Source of the DNA: Agriterribacter humi
Lineage (GTDB): Bacteria > Bacteroidota > Bacteroidia > Chitinophagales > Chitinophagaceae
Reading direction: 5' to 3'
Length of the DNA stretch: 64,000 bases
Assembly (NCBI RefSeq): GCF_009192765.1
Contig: NZ_VOHQ01000009.1
Location: 124,001-188,000, forward strand
In this document: in pieces, positions 27,917 to 35,744 of the stretch
How positions within the stretch are numbered: the stretch's first letter is position 1
Layout of the letters: the number at the start of each line of letters is the position of its first letter
The notes under the pieces: model-generated
Database searches by the model: none
Told to the model about the DNA's origin: nothing
The model's input: only the letters and a program-made list of their open reading frames with translations
Position numbers and translations under genes: made by a program

Positions 27917-29248
27917 ATGCCCGAACAACAAAACATAGAATACAAACAAAGCTGGCACGATGATTATCTGAAATGGGTTTGCGGTTTTGCCAATGCACAA
28001 GGTGGTGTAATATTTATTGGAAAAGATGATAATGGTAAAGTAGTTGGCATTAACGATTACAAAAAACTGATGGATGAAATACCCAACAAAGTGAAAGACC
28101 TGATGGGTATTTTGGTTGATGTAAACCTGCATGAAGGAAATGGCTTGTACTTTCTTGAAATTATTACGCAGCCCTATGCAGTGCCTATTTCTTTACGTGG
28201 CAGGTATTATTACCGCAGCGGGAGTACCAAACAGGAATTAATTGGCGCAGCACTCACCGATTATTTGCTTCGCAAAAGTGGTAAGACATGGGATGAGGTT
28301 AGCGAACCCACAGCTACCCTTGATGATATTGACGATGCCAGTTTAAAATCATACATAGCAGCTTCACTTCATGCAGGCAGAATTGCAGATGTGGAAGGGT
28401 TGAGCAAAGCAGATTTGATTGCCAAACTTCGTTTGACAGATAATACCAGTAACATTAAAAGAGCTGCTATTGTTTTGTTTGGTAAGAACCCGGCAAAGTT
28501 TTTTAATAATTGTGTTGTAAAAATTGGCCGCTTCGGAAAAGACAGCAGCGACATTAGATTCCAGGAGACAGTGGAAGGCAATATTGTTTATTTACTGAAA
28601 GAAGTGATGGAACAATTAAACCGGAAATTTTTTACCCGTGCTATTTCATTTGAAGGTATGCAAAGGATTGAGAAAGGTGAATATCCTATTGCAGCACTTC
28701 GTGAAATGTTACTCAATGCGTTGGTGCATCGAAATTACTTAGGTTCTTCGGTGGTGCAGATGCGTATGTTTGACAACTACTTTAACATCTGGAATGAAGG
28801 TGAATTGCCTGCCGGTATTAGTCTGGATTCACTCAAACGGCAGCATCCATCACGACCAAGAAATTTGCTGATAGCTGATGTCTGTTTCAAAGGCGGCTAT
28901 ATTGATGCATGGGGAAGCGGCACATTAAAGATTATCAGTACCTGCAAAGAAGCAGGATTGCCCGACCCCGAAATCATTGAGCAGGATGGTGGCATATTAG
29001 TAACCCTGTTTAAAAACAAGTATAGTGCAGACCAGTTGCAGAAATTGGGATTAAATGAGCGGCAGGTAAAAGCGGTACTGTATGTGGTGGAGAATGGAAA
29101 AATCACAAATAGCGATTATCAGGAGATGAATAAAATATCAAAAAGAACTGCAACTAATGATTTGACTTCACTTGTAACAACTTTTAATTTATTTGAAAAG
29201 TCGGGAACTTTTGGTGCAGGAATCTCTTATCAACTAAAAGGGCAATAA
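27917..29248 (+). CDS. AlbA_2 (Schlafen-like) DNA-binding and HATPase-type regulator
   Basis: A 443-residue protein. The N-terminus (EYKQSWHDDYLKWVCGFANAQ, GGVIFIGKDDNG) is an AlbA_2/Schlafen-type nucleic-acid-binding domain. The middle holds a GHKL-like ATPase module (LREMLLNALVHRNY, FNIWNEGELP, AWGSGTLKI). The C-terminus is a winged helix (NERQVKAVLYVVENGKITNSDY). Members of this family are annotated as ATP-binding transcriptional regulators and are frequent in defence islands. It follows the ATPase gene after 39 nt on the same strand and is probably the last gene of the operon. An array of short phased repeats starts at its very end. Confidence 0.8.
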   Translation: MPEQQNIEYKQSWHDDYLKWVCGFANAQGGVIFIGKDDNGKVVGINDYKKLMDEIPNKVKDLMGILVDVNLHEGNGLYFLEIITQPYAVPISLRGRYYYRSGSTKQELIGAALTDYLLRKSGKTWDEVSEPTATLDDIDDASLKSYIAASLHAGRIADVEGLSKADLIAKLRLTDNTSNIKRAAIVLFGKNPAKFFNNCVVKIGRFGKDSSDIRFQETVEGNIVYLLKEVMEQLNRKFFTRAISFEGMQRIEKGEYPIAALREMLLNALVHRNYLGSSVVQMRMFDNYFNIWNEGELPAGISLDSLKRQHPSRPRNLLIADVCFKGGYIDAWGSGTLKIISTCKEAGLPDPEIIEQDGGILVTLFKNKYSADQLQKLGLNERQVKAVLYVVENGKITNSDYQEMNKISKRTATNDLTSLVTTFNLFEKSGTFGAGISYQLKGQ

Positions 29249-29356
29249 TAGGGAAAATGGGGCAATGATAGGGCAAAAAAGGGGCAAAATATTCGACTCA
29301 AACGACTCATGAAGGACTCATAATTGACTCAATCCGATGTTGGCTCAGTTGGCTCA
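29240..29356 (+). repeat. Helically phased short repeats between AlbA_2 gene and primase remnant
   Basis: GGGCAA occurs at 29240, 29260, 29271 and 29282 (spacings 20, 11, 11). GACTCA occurs at 29295, 29304, 29315 and 29326 (spacings 9, 11, 11), and GGCTCA at 29342 and 29351. The near-11-bp period suits binding on one DNA face. It could be an operator array, or the decayed coding tail of a longer regulator with G-K/Q repeats. Confidence 0.6.
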
Positions 29357-29388
29357 ATATATTGGCCGCTTCTATAACGAAAAGAAAT

Positions 29389-30473
29389 ATGGATGAAAAT
29401 TTCTCTAATCAAATTCAACTCTTCAAATCTGTTTTTAAAGGCAGAGAAGATGTATTTGCGGTTCGTTGGGAGAAAGAAACTAAAAGTGGCTATATACCTG
29501 CCTATTTCTATGACCCGTATATGTATCGGGCTCATAAAATAAAGGGTGGCACTTTCCAGAATTATAAAGACAAAGCCTACCTGAAACTTACTGATAAAGA
29601 AATTGCAAAGCATCTAAATGGCGAACAACTTATTGGCATTTATCCTTTGCTTTCAGATAACTCATCGTGGTTTTTAGTTGCCGATTTTGACAAAGAAAAT
29701 TGGATAGCCGAAGCCAAATCGTTTATAAATTCTTGTGAGGCTAAAGGGCTTCCTGCAAATTTAGAGCGTTCCCGTTCGGGAAATGGCGGTTATGTATGGC
29801 TATTCTTTGAACAACCATATCCGGCAATAAGAAGCAGGAAACTTTTCATTTCAATACTTGAAGCGTCAGGAGCATTTTCTATGTTCGACAAGAGTTCCAG
29901 TTTCGACCGATTATTTCCCAATCAGGATTTCCTTTCGGGTAAAGGTTTAGGAAACCTGATTGCTTTACCGCTTTTCAAAAAAACATTTGAACAAGGGAAT
30001 AGTTGCTTTATTGATGCAGACACTTTAGAACCACTAAAAGAACAGTTTGAATTTCTGAAAAATATAAAGAGGATTTCCATTTCAGAATTAGACAAATCTT
30101 ATCAGTTAGTTTCGACATCTGTATTTCTACTCCACCTAAAGCAAACAATGGGAAGCCTTCAATTGCATTAAGCAACGAAGCAAGAATCAGTCGTGAAAGA
30201 ATGACAACTCCATTAATAAATTTCCTGAAAGAAGAATTAAATTTTGCAAGCACAGAGTTTATCATCAAAAAGAAAATAGGTAAAAATACTTTCGGGACTG
30301 AACGCTATTTCAAATTTGTAGGAGAAACGGAAAACGAAGTTTTTGTTCCAAGAGGCTTCATTGGAAAATTAATTCGTTTTTGCAGGGAGAATACAAAGGG
30401 TTTATTATTTGGAAAGATTTATTGGAAGAGCAAATTGTATGACACAACAGCCAATAATTGCATCATGACTTGA
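29389..30473 (+). pseudogene. Frameshifted, truncated AEP-primase (TOTE-like) gene
   Basis: The first 260 residues resemble the archaeo-eukaryotic primase domain of TOTE-type conflict proteins, with VADFDKENW carrying the Asp pair and RSRSGNGGYVWLFF. This frame stops at 30171. The family-like sequence resumes in another frame, open from about 30115 (STPPKANNGK, then SNEARISRERMTTPLINFLK) and continues to 30473. A single frameshift near 30115-30130 is therefore indicated. In the family the primase is followed by a DEAD/DEAH helicase of several hundred residues. Here sequence stops after about 90 residues of the linker (FIGKLIRFCREN), so the helicase is missing. The break is about 40 bp from the right stem-loop repeat, so the island edge appears to have cut the gene. 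Confidence 0.7.
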
Positions 30474-30783
30474 AGACAATAGGCGAAGTGTCTAATAGCC
30501 AACGCACCAAGTCAGGCACATTTGCAAGGCACACAAAGCCGACACACAAAAGCCAATCCCGAAAGCCATCGGGACAAAAGAGCCTGCCTTGTTCCTACGC
30601 TTCCGGGACACACCCTGACACGGTAGATACATACCTTCAATTTAAGTTACCAAGACGAAGGGCGCACATACAACTGGGGGTTTGCTGCTATGCTGGCTGA
30701 CGAATAAATCCTGATCTTTTTGTTCATCATCGGCAGCGGTTCGGTCAAACGTAATTCTATTGGGCTTCAGTTCCGGGTTGCTT
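30474..30783. other. Right edge of the accessory island
   Basis: No gene. It carries the right stem-loop repeat (30513-30586) and the shared motif CTGGCTGACGAATA near 30691, also found next to the left copy near 18788. Composition returns to the chromosomal average beyond it. Confidence 0.5.
30513..30586. repeat. Right copy of island-flanking stem-loop repeat
   Basis: An outer CAGGC / GCCTG stem encloses ACATTTGCAAGGCACACAAA, GACACACAAAAGCC and the CCCGA/TCGGG hairpin followed by ACAAAAGAG. The interior is very similar to that at 18688-18765. GCCAACGCAC precedes this copy (30498-30507) and follows the left copy. Confidence 0.75.
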
Positions 30784-32154
30784 CTATACATGCTTTGGCA
30801 ACACAAAAGGATGACGATGCTCACGGGTCAGCATTTCGTTCGCTTCTGCATCGCTGATGAATTGCATCTTCACCCGATCAAAATCAAGACTGCGCCCCAA
30901 ACGATAAGATATATTGGCCAAATGAATAAGCGCGCATGAATAAAAACCTTCGCGGATATCGCCTTTCGCAACACGCTGATCATTGGCGCGTATGGCATTG
31001 ATAAAATCCTGGTAGTGATCGCCCAGTCCGCTTCCCTTTTCGCCCGGCTCACGGTCTTTTCCCATAAACGTCTCCCATTCATTCACATTCTTGCTCATAA
31101 ATCCCCTGGATCCATAGAACAGGTTGCCCACCGTATTGTCGGCGCTCATCATGTAACTGTTGCCCGCCTGCGGCGTTTCGCTTTTTACTCCCTCGCGGTT
31201 GGTGATCCAGTGCCGCACTTCAAATTGCAGGATCTTTTTTTTATCGCCGGCGCCGTTGCTATTGGGGAACTCAAATATCGCCATCATATCGTTGGGCGTT
31301 TGCTGATCGTCATCAAACATAAAATGGCCGCCCACAGCCGTTATTTTTGAAGGCAGGGTAACGCCAAGGCCCCAGCGCGCAATATCCATTTCATGAACGC
31401 CCTGGTTGCCTATATCTCCATTGCCATAGTCCCAGTTCCAGTGCCAGTTGTAATGAAAGCGGTTTTTGGAGAATGCCCGTTTGGGCGCGGGGCCCAGCCA
31501 CAGGTCATAGTCAACGCCGGCGGGAACGGGCTCATCCGGTGTCTTACCAATGCTGTCGCGCCATTTGTAACAAAGCCCCTTTGCCAGGTACACCTCGCCC
31601 AGCTTCCCGGAATGCAGGAAGCCTGCCATGGTTTGCGCGCAGGGATTGCTTCTTTGTTCAGCGCCATCCTGAACAATAACCTTATACTTTTCAGCCGCCT
31701 CCACTAATTTCTGTCCTTCATAAAAATTATGACAACAGGGCTTTTCCACAGATACATGTTTGCCCGCCTGGATGGCCCAGATAGCGGCAAGGGCATGCCA
31801 ATGGTTGGGCGTTGCTATTGAAACCGCGTCAATATCTTTATCTTCATAAAGTTTTCTCAGATCGGTATATGTTTTGGGGGCGGGCAACATTTTACCGGTA
31901 AAATGTTTTTTGATCCGTTCGTTAAACAAATTACTGTCTACATCGCATAGCGCACTTACGCGGGTATCTTTTAACCCGGAGTAGGCTGCGATATGATTCT
32001 GTCCCATGCCGTGTATTCCTATTACTGCAACGTTTACCCGCTCATTGGCGCCAAGGATTGAAGCATACGATTTGGCGCTGAGGGCTGTACTGCCCATGCC
32101 TATTCCGGCCGCGCCCATGATGGTTTTTTTAATAAACTCTCTTCTTGCTGTCAT
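30784..32154 (-). CDS. Gfo/Idh/MocA-family oxidoreductase, Tat-exported
   Basis: A 456-residue NAD(P)-dependent oxidoreductase of the Gfo/Idh/MocA family. The N-terminus MTARREFIKK followed by a hydrophobic alanine/glycine segment is a twin-arginine signal, so the folded enzyme with its cofactor is probably periplasmic. The Rossmann motif VAVIGIHGMG lies around residue 43, and the EKPCCHN motif carries the catalytic-region Lys. Periplasmic members with Tat signals are very common in Bacteroidota and usually act on sugars or sugar-like compounds; the substrate here is unknown. The next gene upstream on the same strand is a PhyH dioxygenase (gap 101 nt), so both may serve one catabolic route. 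Confidence 0.88.
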   Translation of the reverse strand: MTARREFIKKTIMGAAGIGMGSTALSAKSYASILGANERVNVAVIGIHGMGQNHIAAYSGLKDTRVSALCDVDSNLFNERIKKHFTGKMLPAPKTYTDLRKLYEDKDIDAVSIATPNHWHALAAIWAIQAGKHVSVEKPCCHNFYEGQKLVEAAEKYKVIVQDGAEQRSNPCAQTMAGFLHSGKLGEVYLAKGLCYKWRDSIGKTPDEPVPAGVDYDLWLGPAPKRAFSKNRFHYNWHWNWDYGNGDIGNQGVHEMDIARWGLGVTLPSKITAVGGHFMFDDDQQTPNDMMAIFEFPNSNGAGDKKKILQFEVRHWITNREGVKSETPQAGNSYMMSADNTVGNLFYGSRGFMSKNVNEWETFMGKDREPGEKGSGLGDHYQDFINAIRANDQRVAKGDIREGFYSCALIHLANISYRLGRSLDFDRVKMQFISDAEANEMLTREHRHPFVLPKHV

Positions 32155-32255
32155 CTTTTAAAATTAATGCTTAAAAACGAATGCCCTGTTTTTTCCGCGG
32201 ATTTTCAATGGATAAAATCAAATCTGTTTTTTACACGACTTCACGAAACGGGCTG

Positions 32256-33053
32256 CTACTGCTTAAACCCGGCATCGCCTGTATGTAAAACCATTTTTGC
32301 TTCCAGGATGGATTCATCCGGCATGGGTTCGAAAGGCGTATAGCAGGAAGGATGCTGCTCTTTGTAGGGTTTGTTTTTTGCCAGGTTGAAGGTAGATATT
32401 AAGGACCACCTGGGCCCGGCGCTGGTATTTTTATCGGAACGGTGCAGCAGGTTGCAATGAAAAAATAAGGTATCGCCCGGTTCTAATTCAACATAAACCA
32501 ACTCCAGGCGCTCCAGCGCTATATTTACCTTTTCCATATCAGCCCCCTTCTGACCTCCCGTTGTGCCATGTTCTACCCTTCCCATTAAATGAGATCCTTT
32601 TAAAACCTGTAAACAACCATTTTCACGGGTGGCTTCTGTTAACGCAACCATTACGCTGATCATACAGGGAAATAAAAACCCATCGCTATACCAATAACCA
32701 TAATCCTGGTGCCATTCCCAGGCGCCGCCAACAAAAGGCTCCTTTTGCATGAGCTTGGTATGAAAATGAGCCGGTTCGCCATTCAGCAATAAGGATACAC
32801 CGTCGGACATCCTGCGCGACCGGGCAAACAGGCTGTAAATATTATCGCCCAGGGTATACCATAAAGCCAGCTTGGTGCTGTTGCCATCCTTGTCCTTTCT
32901 GCCATAAGTGTTGCGTTGGATAACCTCATCATTTTCCGCAGCCTGCATCAAAAGATTAATTTCATTTTTTGTATAGAGTGACTTCACGATTGCATAACCA
33001 TTCAACTCAAAAGCAGCTTTATCTGCAGCAGACAATTTTATAAATTGTTCCAT
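32256..33053 (-). CDS. Phytanoyl-CoA dioxygenase (PhyH) family protein
   Basis: A 265-residue Fe(II)/2-oxoglutarate-dependent oxygenase. The iron ligands are His115 and Asp117 in WHQDYGYW and His204 in LLHRSD. The substrate 2-oxoglutarate should be bound by the Arg in GPRWSLISTF. ATG 33053 (MEQFIKLSAADK) is chosen because it directly precedes the usual family start; the frame is open for 46 more codons upstream but that sequence is not family-like. Bacterial PhyH proteins hydroxylate diverse small molecules, so the substrate is not known. It lies upstream of the Gfo/Idh/MocA gene on the same strand. Confidence 0.87.
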   Translation of the reverse strand: MEQFIKLSAADKAAFELNGYAIVKSLYTKNEINLLMQAAENDEVIQRNTYGRKDKDGNSTKLALWYTLGDNIYSLFARSRRMSDGVSLLLNGEPAHFHTKLMQKEPFVGGAWEWHQDYGYWYSDGFLFPCMISVMVALTEATRENGCLQVLKGSHLMGRVEHGTTGGQKGADMEKVNIALERLELVYVELEPGDTLFFHCNLLHRSDKNTSAGPRWSLISTFNLAKNKPYKEQHPSCYTPFEPMPDESILEAKMVLHTGDAGFKQ

Positions 33054-33509
33054 CTTATTTGATTTTGTATTTAGAATTGGTCGTTTAAGTTGTGGATTGC
33101 TTTGTAAATAATGATTTTGTTGGCAACTTTCATGATTTTTTGTTTCACGAGACCCAGAGCCCTTCGAAAAAGGCCGGCGAGTTTCAACCATTTATTTGCA
33201 CTAAAGGCTGGTTACCACCTAGTTGAAACCAAAAGTTCTCTAATATCAACCTTCAGATAAATTATTTCCCCGGCGGGTCATCTGGGCTTTACTATTGAAT
33301 GCATAGTGGCACCCCGGCGAGACCAAAAAACACGGACTTAAGAAAGAAAAATGTAAATTTAAACAACAAACGACAGCACCAGGGGAGCAATAACCACCCT
33401 ATCGCGGAACTTGGGGACAGAAGCGAATTCATAATTTTTATCCCACGAGGCTATTAAGACCCACAAAAAGAGTTTGTAAATATAAAAATTTATGCACTCT
33501 AAAGACTGA
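33054..33509. other. Intergenic region with HTH-gene remnant
   Basis: No intact gene. The stretch 33198-33259 repeats the 3' end of the XRE gene at 33491-33556, described separately. A short minus-strand frame through this area shows no family pattern. Confidence 0.5.
33212..33259 (-). pseudogene. C-terminal remnant of a duplicated XRE regulator
   Basis: Read on the minus strand this encodes YLKVDIRELLVSTRW then a stop. It is nearly identical to the C-terminus of the intact regulator about 300 bp away (YLKIDIRELLVSTKG). The rest of the copy is gone. It indicates a tandem duplication followed by deletion. Confidence 0.75.
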
Positions 33510-33719
33510 TCATCCCTTGGTTGAAACCAGAAGTTCTCTAATATCAATCTTCAGATACCTGGCAATTTCATAAAGGGTTTTTATGGAAGGCTGTTTGCTA
33601 TTGGTACACCAGGCCGAAACAGTTTGATCCGAAACCTTAATTTTTTTTGCCAGTTCGTTATTGGCAACACCTCTTTCAGCCAATACTGCTTTAATTCTGT
33701 TGTAGGAAATTTTACTCAT
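33510..33719 (-). CDS. Small XRE-family helix-turn-helix protein
   Basis: A 69-residue stand-alone Cro/C1-type HTH (YNRIKAVLAERGVANNELAK, then SDQTVSAWCTNSKQPSIKTL). It covers little more than the DNA-binding domain. The ATG at 33719 (MSKISYN) is preferred over one seven codons upstream because it fits the HTH start. An AT-rich region with T/A runs precedes it. A broken duplicate of its 3' end lies about 300 bp downstream. Stand-alone XRE proteins of this size commonly control nearby accessory genes, but no specific target is evident. Confidence 0.8.
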   Translation of the reverse strand: MSKISYNRIKAVLAERGVANNELAKKIKVSDQTVSAWCTNSKQPSIKTLYEIARYLKIDIRELLVSTKG

Positions 33720-33968
33720 TAAAATAACGGATGTCAGCAAATATAATCACACCGTAACTAATTGATTTTTAGTTATAATTAAACTATTTAATTAATTATT
33801 TTAATTATTGTATGTATAAATTATGTTATTAGATTAATTTTAGTATATTTGTAAATAGGCTAATTAATTTTTAGGGTTTAATTTATTTTTGCGATACTTC
33901 GAAAATAATTGGAAGCATTCGCTTTGAGTCTCGCATTAGAAACGTCGGAAATTTCAATGTCACGGGAT

Positions 33969-34009
33969 GATAAGTAGGATGCCCACGCTACGGCGTGGGC
34001 TCTTCTTAT
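33969..34009. repeat. REP-like hairpin with TACG loop
   Basis: GCCCACGC (33981-33988) pairs perfectly with GCGTGGGC (33993-34000) around TACG, a UNCG-type tetraloop closed by C-G. An outer ATAAG/CTTAT pairing and a GTAGG tetranucleotide-like flank resemble REP elements mobilised by TnpA_REP (RAYT) transposases. No such transposase is in the window. Confidence 0.5.
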
Positions 34010-34161
34010 ACGTGGCAAGGCCTCCGACGGCCTCTAATGCGGTAAGTTGAGTTCCGCGCCATTTTTTTTATATGGCGGTACCATCATCTTAAAGACCATA
34101 CCATTCAAGGCCATTAATGTTGGAAGGATGCATCAAACTGCTGCTATAACATTCGTTTCTT

Positions 34162-34203
34162 CTGCACCATATACAAATAATGGTGCAGGCTACCAGCCTG
34201 CAC
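34162..34203 (+). promoter_or_regulatory. Two mutually exclusive hairpins upstream of tlpA-susCD
   Basis: CTGCACCAT (34162-34170) pairs with ATGGTGCAG (34180-34188). GTGCAGGCT (34183-34191) pairs with AGCCTGCAC (34195-34203). The two 9-bp stems share the arm GTGCAG, so only one can form at a time. No T-run follows. It could be a leader switch or overlapping palindromic repeats. Confidence 0.4.
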
Positions 34204-34412
34204 AGTTGCCCGCTTTTTATCACTCCTATATCCTGCTGTTCGCCTGTAAGCCAAAGAACCCTGTGTAACCATTATGCAATGGGCCTTTACGGGCTGTGCG
34301 GATGGTTGCTTTTTTCTCTTGTTTTCTCATGTTTTATAAAAACCGCCGGCCCGGGCCCGTTGCGCAGCATATTTATAGTATAACTCTTCTGTTCATCATT
34401 CAATTTTCCGCT

Positions 34413-35717
34413 ATGAGAAAATTAAAATGCGGGGCACTGGCATTGCTATGGCCGGTTATGAGCTGCTTTGCACAAAATGCTCCGCCACAAATAAAGCCCC
34501 TTACCATTGGCGATACTGTGCCCGACCTGGTGTTGACCAATGTAATTAATTACCCCGTTTCTGAAATCCGATTATCTGATCTGAAAGGAAAGCTGGTGAT
34601 ACTGGATTTTTGGGCTACCTGGTGCGGGGCCTGCCTGGCTGGTATTCCCAAAGCTCAAGAGCTACAAAAGCAATTCAAAGACAAGGTTCAGATTGTGCTG
34701 GTAAATAGCGATACCAGCGAAAACGCTGCAAAAGTTGCCACTTTTTTAGATAGGCGAAGTAATAAAACCGGGCAGAAGCTAACGCTACCCTACGCCGTTC
34801 AGAACGCCATCTTTAATGACTATTTCCCCCACAAAGAAGTGCCGCACTATGTATGGATAAATGAGGCAGGCAAAATAAACGGCATTACAACTGCTGATGA
34901 AGTAACCCCGGAAAATATTTCTGCTTTCTTAGAGGATTCTTCAAAAATACTTTATACTAAAAAAGACCACCTACGCTTTAACCCCGATAAGCCTTTGCTC
35001 ATTGATGAAAATGGCGGCGATAACCCAACAGGGTTCATCTATCGTTCGATTTTTACAGGATTTAAAGAATATTTAGGCGCATCATTAGGAAGTGTGTTGG
35101 AGCAAGAAGATAAAACGATACGTTATTTCATTTTAAATTCCAACCTGTCTGTTTTTCTTCAAATTGCCTACCGGGAGATTTTTAAGGATTACGGGCCAGA
35201 AAGAATACATGTGGAAACTCCCCGGTATTCAAGAGAAAGTATTCTTGACCCTGCAATAAGTCAGCTTCCTGAAAACAGGTTTTGCTATGAAATCATTTTG
35301 CCAACAGTTTCGCAGGATGAAATTAAAACGTATTTGCAGCAGGACATTATGCGAACTTTCGGGATTACAGCAAAAAGTGATAAGCGAACACTTGATTGCT
35401 ATGTAATGAAAGCCGGAAAAGCTGCACATAATCTTCGCACGAAAGGAGACAACTCAAATATTGATATTGCTCCGACCACTTTAAAAAAGCAGATCACTAA
35501 CCAGCCTATTAACGCATTAATCAATGTATTGCAGGCAACCTTCGGTTCGGCAGTAGTTGATGAAACTGGTATTGATTACAATATAGACATTTCTTTTCCT
35601 TCTGATTTTCTGGAATACAGTAGCTCCGATACAAAAGCTTTTTTGGAGAAAAAAGGTCTTACACTATCTCCATCTAAGAAAGAACTGGAGGTAGTGGTAA
35701 TTACAGATAAACAATAA
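34413..35717 (+). CDS. TlpA-like thioredoxin fused to DUF3738-type domain
   Basis: A secreted 434-residue protein with a signal peptide (MRKLKCGALALLWPV, cleavage after about SCFA). A TlpA/ResA-like thioredoxin domain has WCGAC (Cys71, Cys74). The C-terminal part (from about residue 235) resembles the DUF3738/TIGR03435 'soil-associated' domain, ending VVDETGIDYNIDI... and a terminal strand VVVITDKQ. The active CxxC suggests thiol-disulfide exchange in the periplasm. ATG 34413 is preferred because the signal peptide starts there. It is the first gene of a tlpA-susC-susD operon (27-nt gap), and a MauE-like redox membrane protein faces the cluster, which strengthens a redox role. Confidence 0.85.
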   Translation: MRKLKCGALALLWPVMSCFAQNAPPQIKPLTIGDTVPDLVLTNVINYPVSEIRLSDLKGKLVILDFWATWCGACLAGIPKAQELQKQFKDKVQIVLVNSDTSENAAKVATFLDRRSNKTGQKLTLPYAVQNAIFNDYFPHKEVPHYVWINEAGKINGITTADEVTPENISAFLEDSSKILYTKKDHLRFNPDKPLLIDENGGDNPTGFIYRSIFTGFKEYLGASLGSVLEQEDKTIRYFILNSNLSVFLQIAYREIFKDYGPERIHVETPRYSRESILDPAISQLPENRFCYEIILPTVSQDEIKTYLQQDIMRTFGITAKSDKRTLDCYVMKAGKAAHNLRTKGDNSNIDIAPTTLKKQITNQPINALINVLQATFGSAVVDETGIDYNIDISFPSDFLEYSSSDTKAFLEKKGLTLSPSKKELEVVVITDKQ

Positions 35718-35744
35718 CCATTTAACCACTCAAACTGCATTCAA

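Larger units (their letters stand above)
33720..34412. other. AT-rich intergenic region with REP-like and competing hairpins
   Basis: About 690 bp without a gene. The first 160 bp are very AT-rich. A REP-like hairpin is at 33969-34009 and a pair of overlapping hairpins at 34162-34203. Together they form the leader region of the TlpA-SusC-SusD operon. Confidence 0.5.

Noticed and set aside
33359-33547. Minus-strand ORF overlapping the XRE gene end
   Set aside because: It overlaps the supported HTH gene and shows no family pattern.
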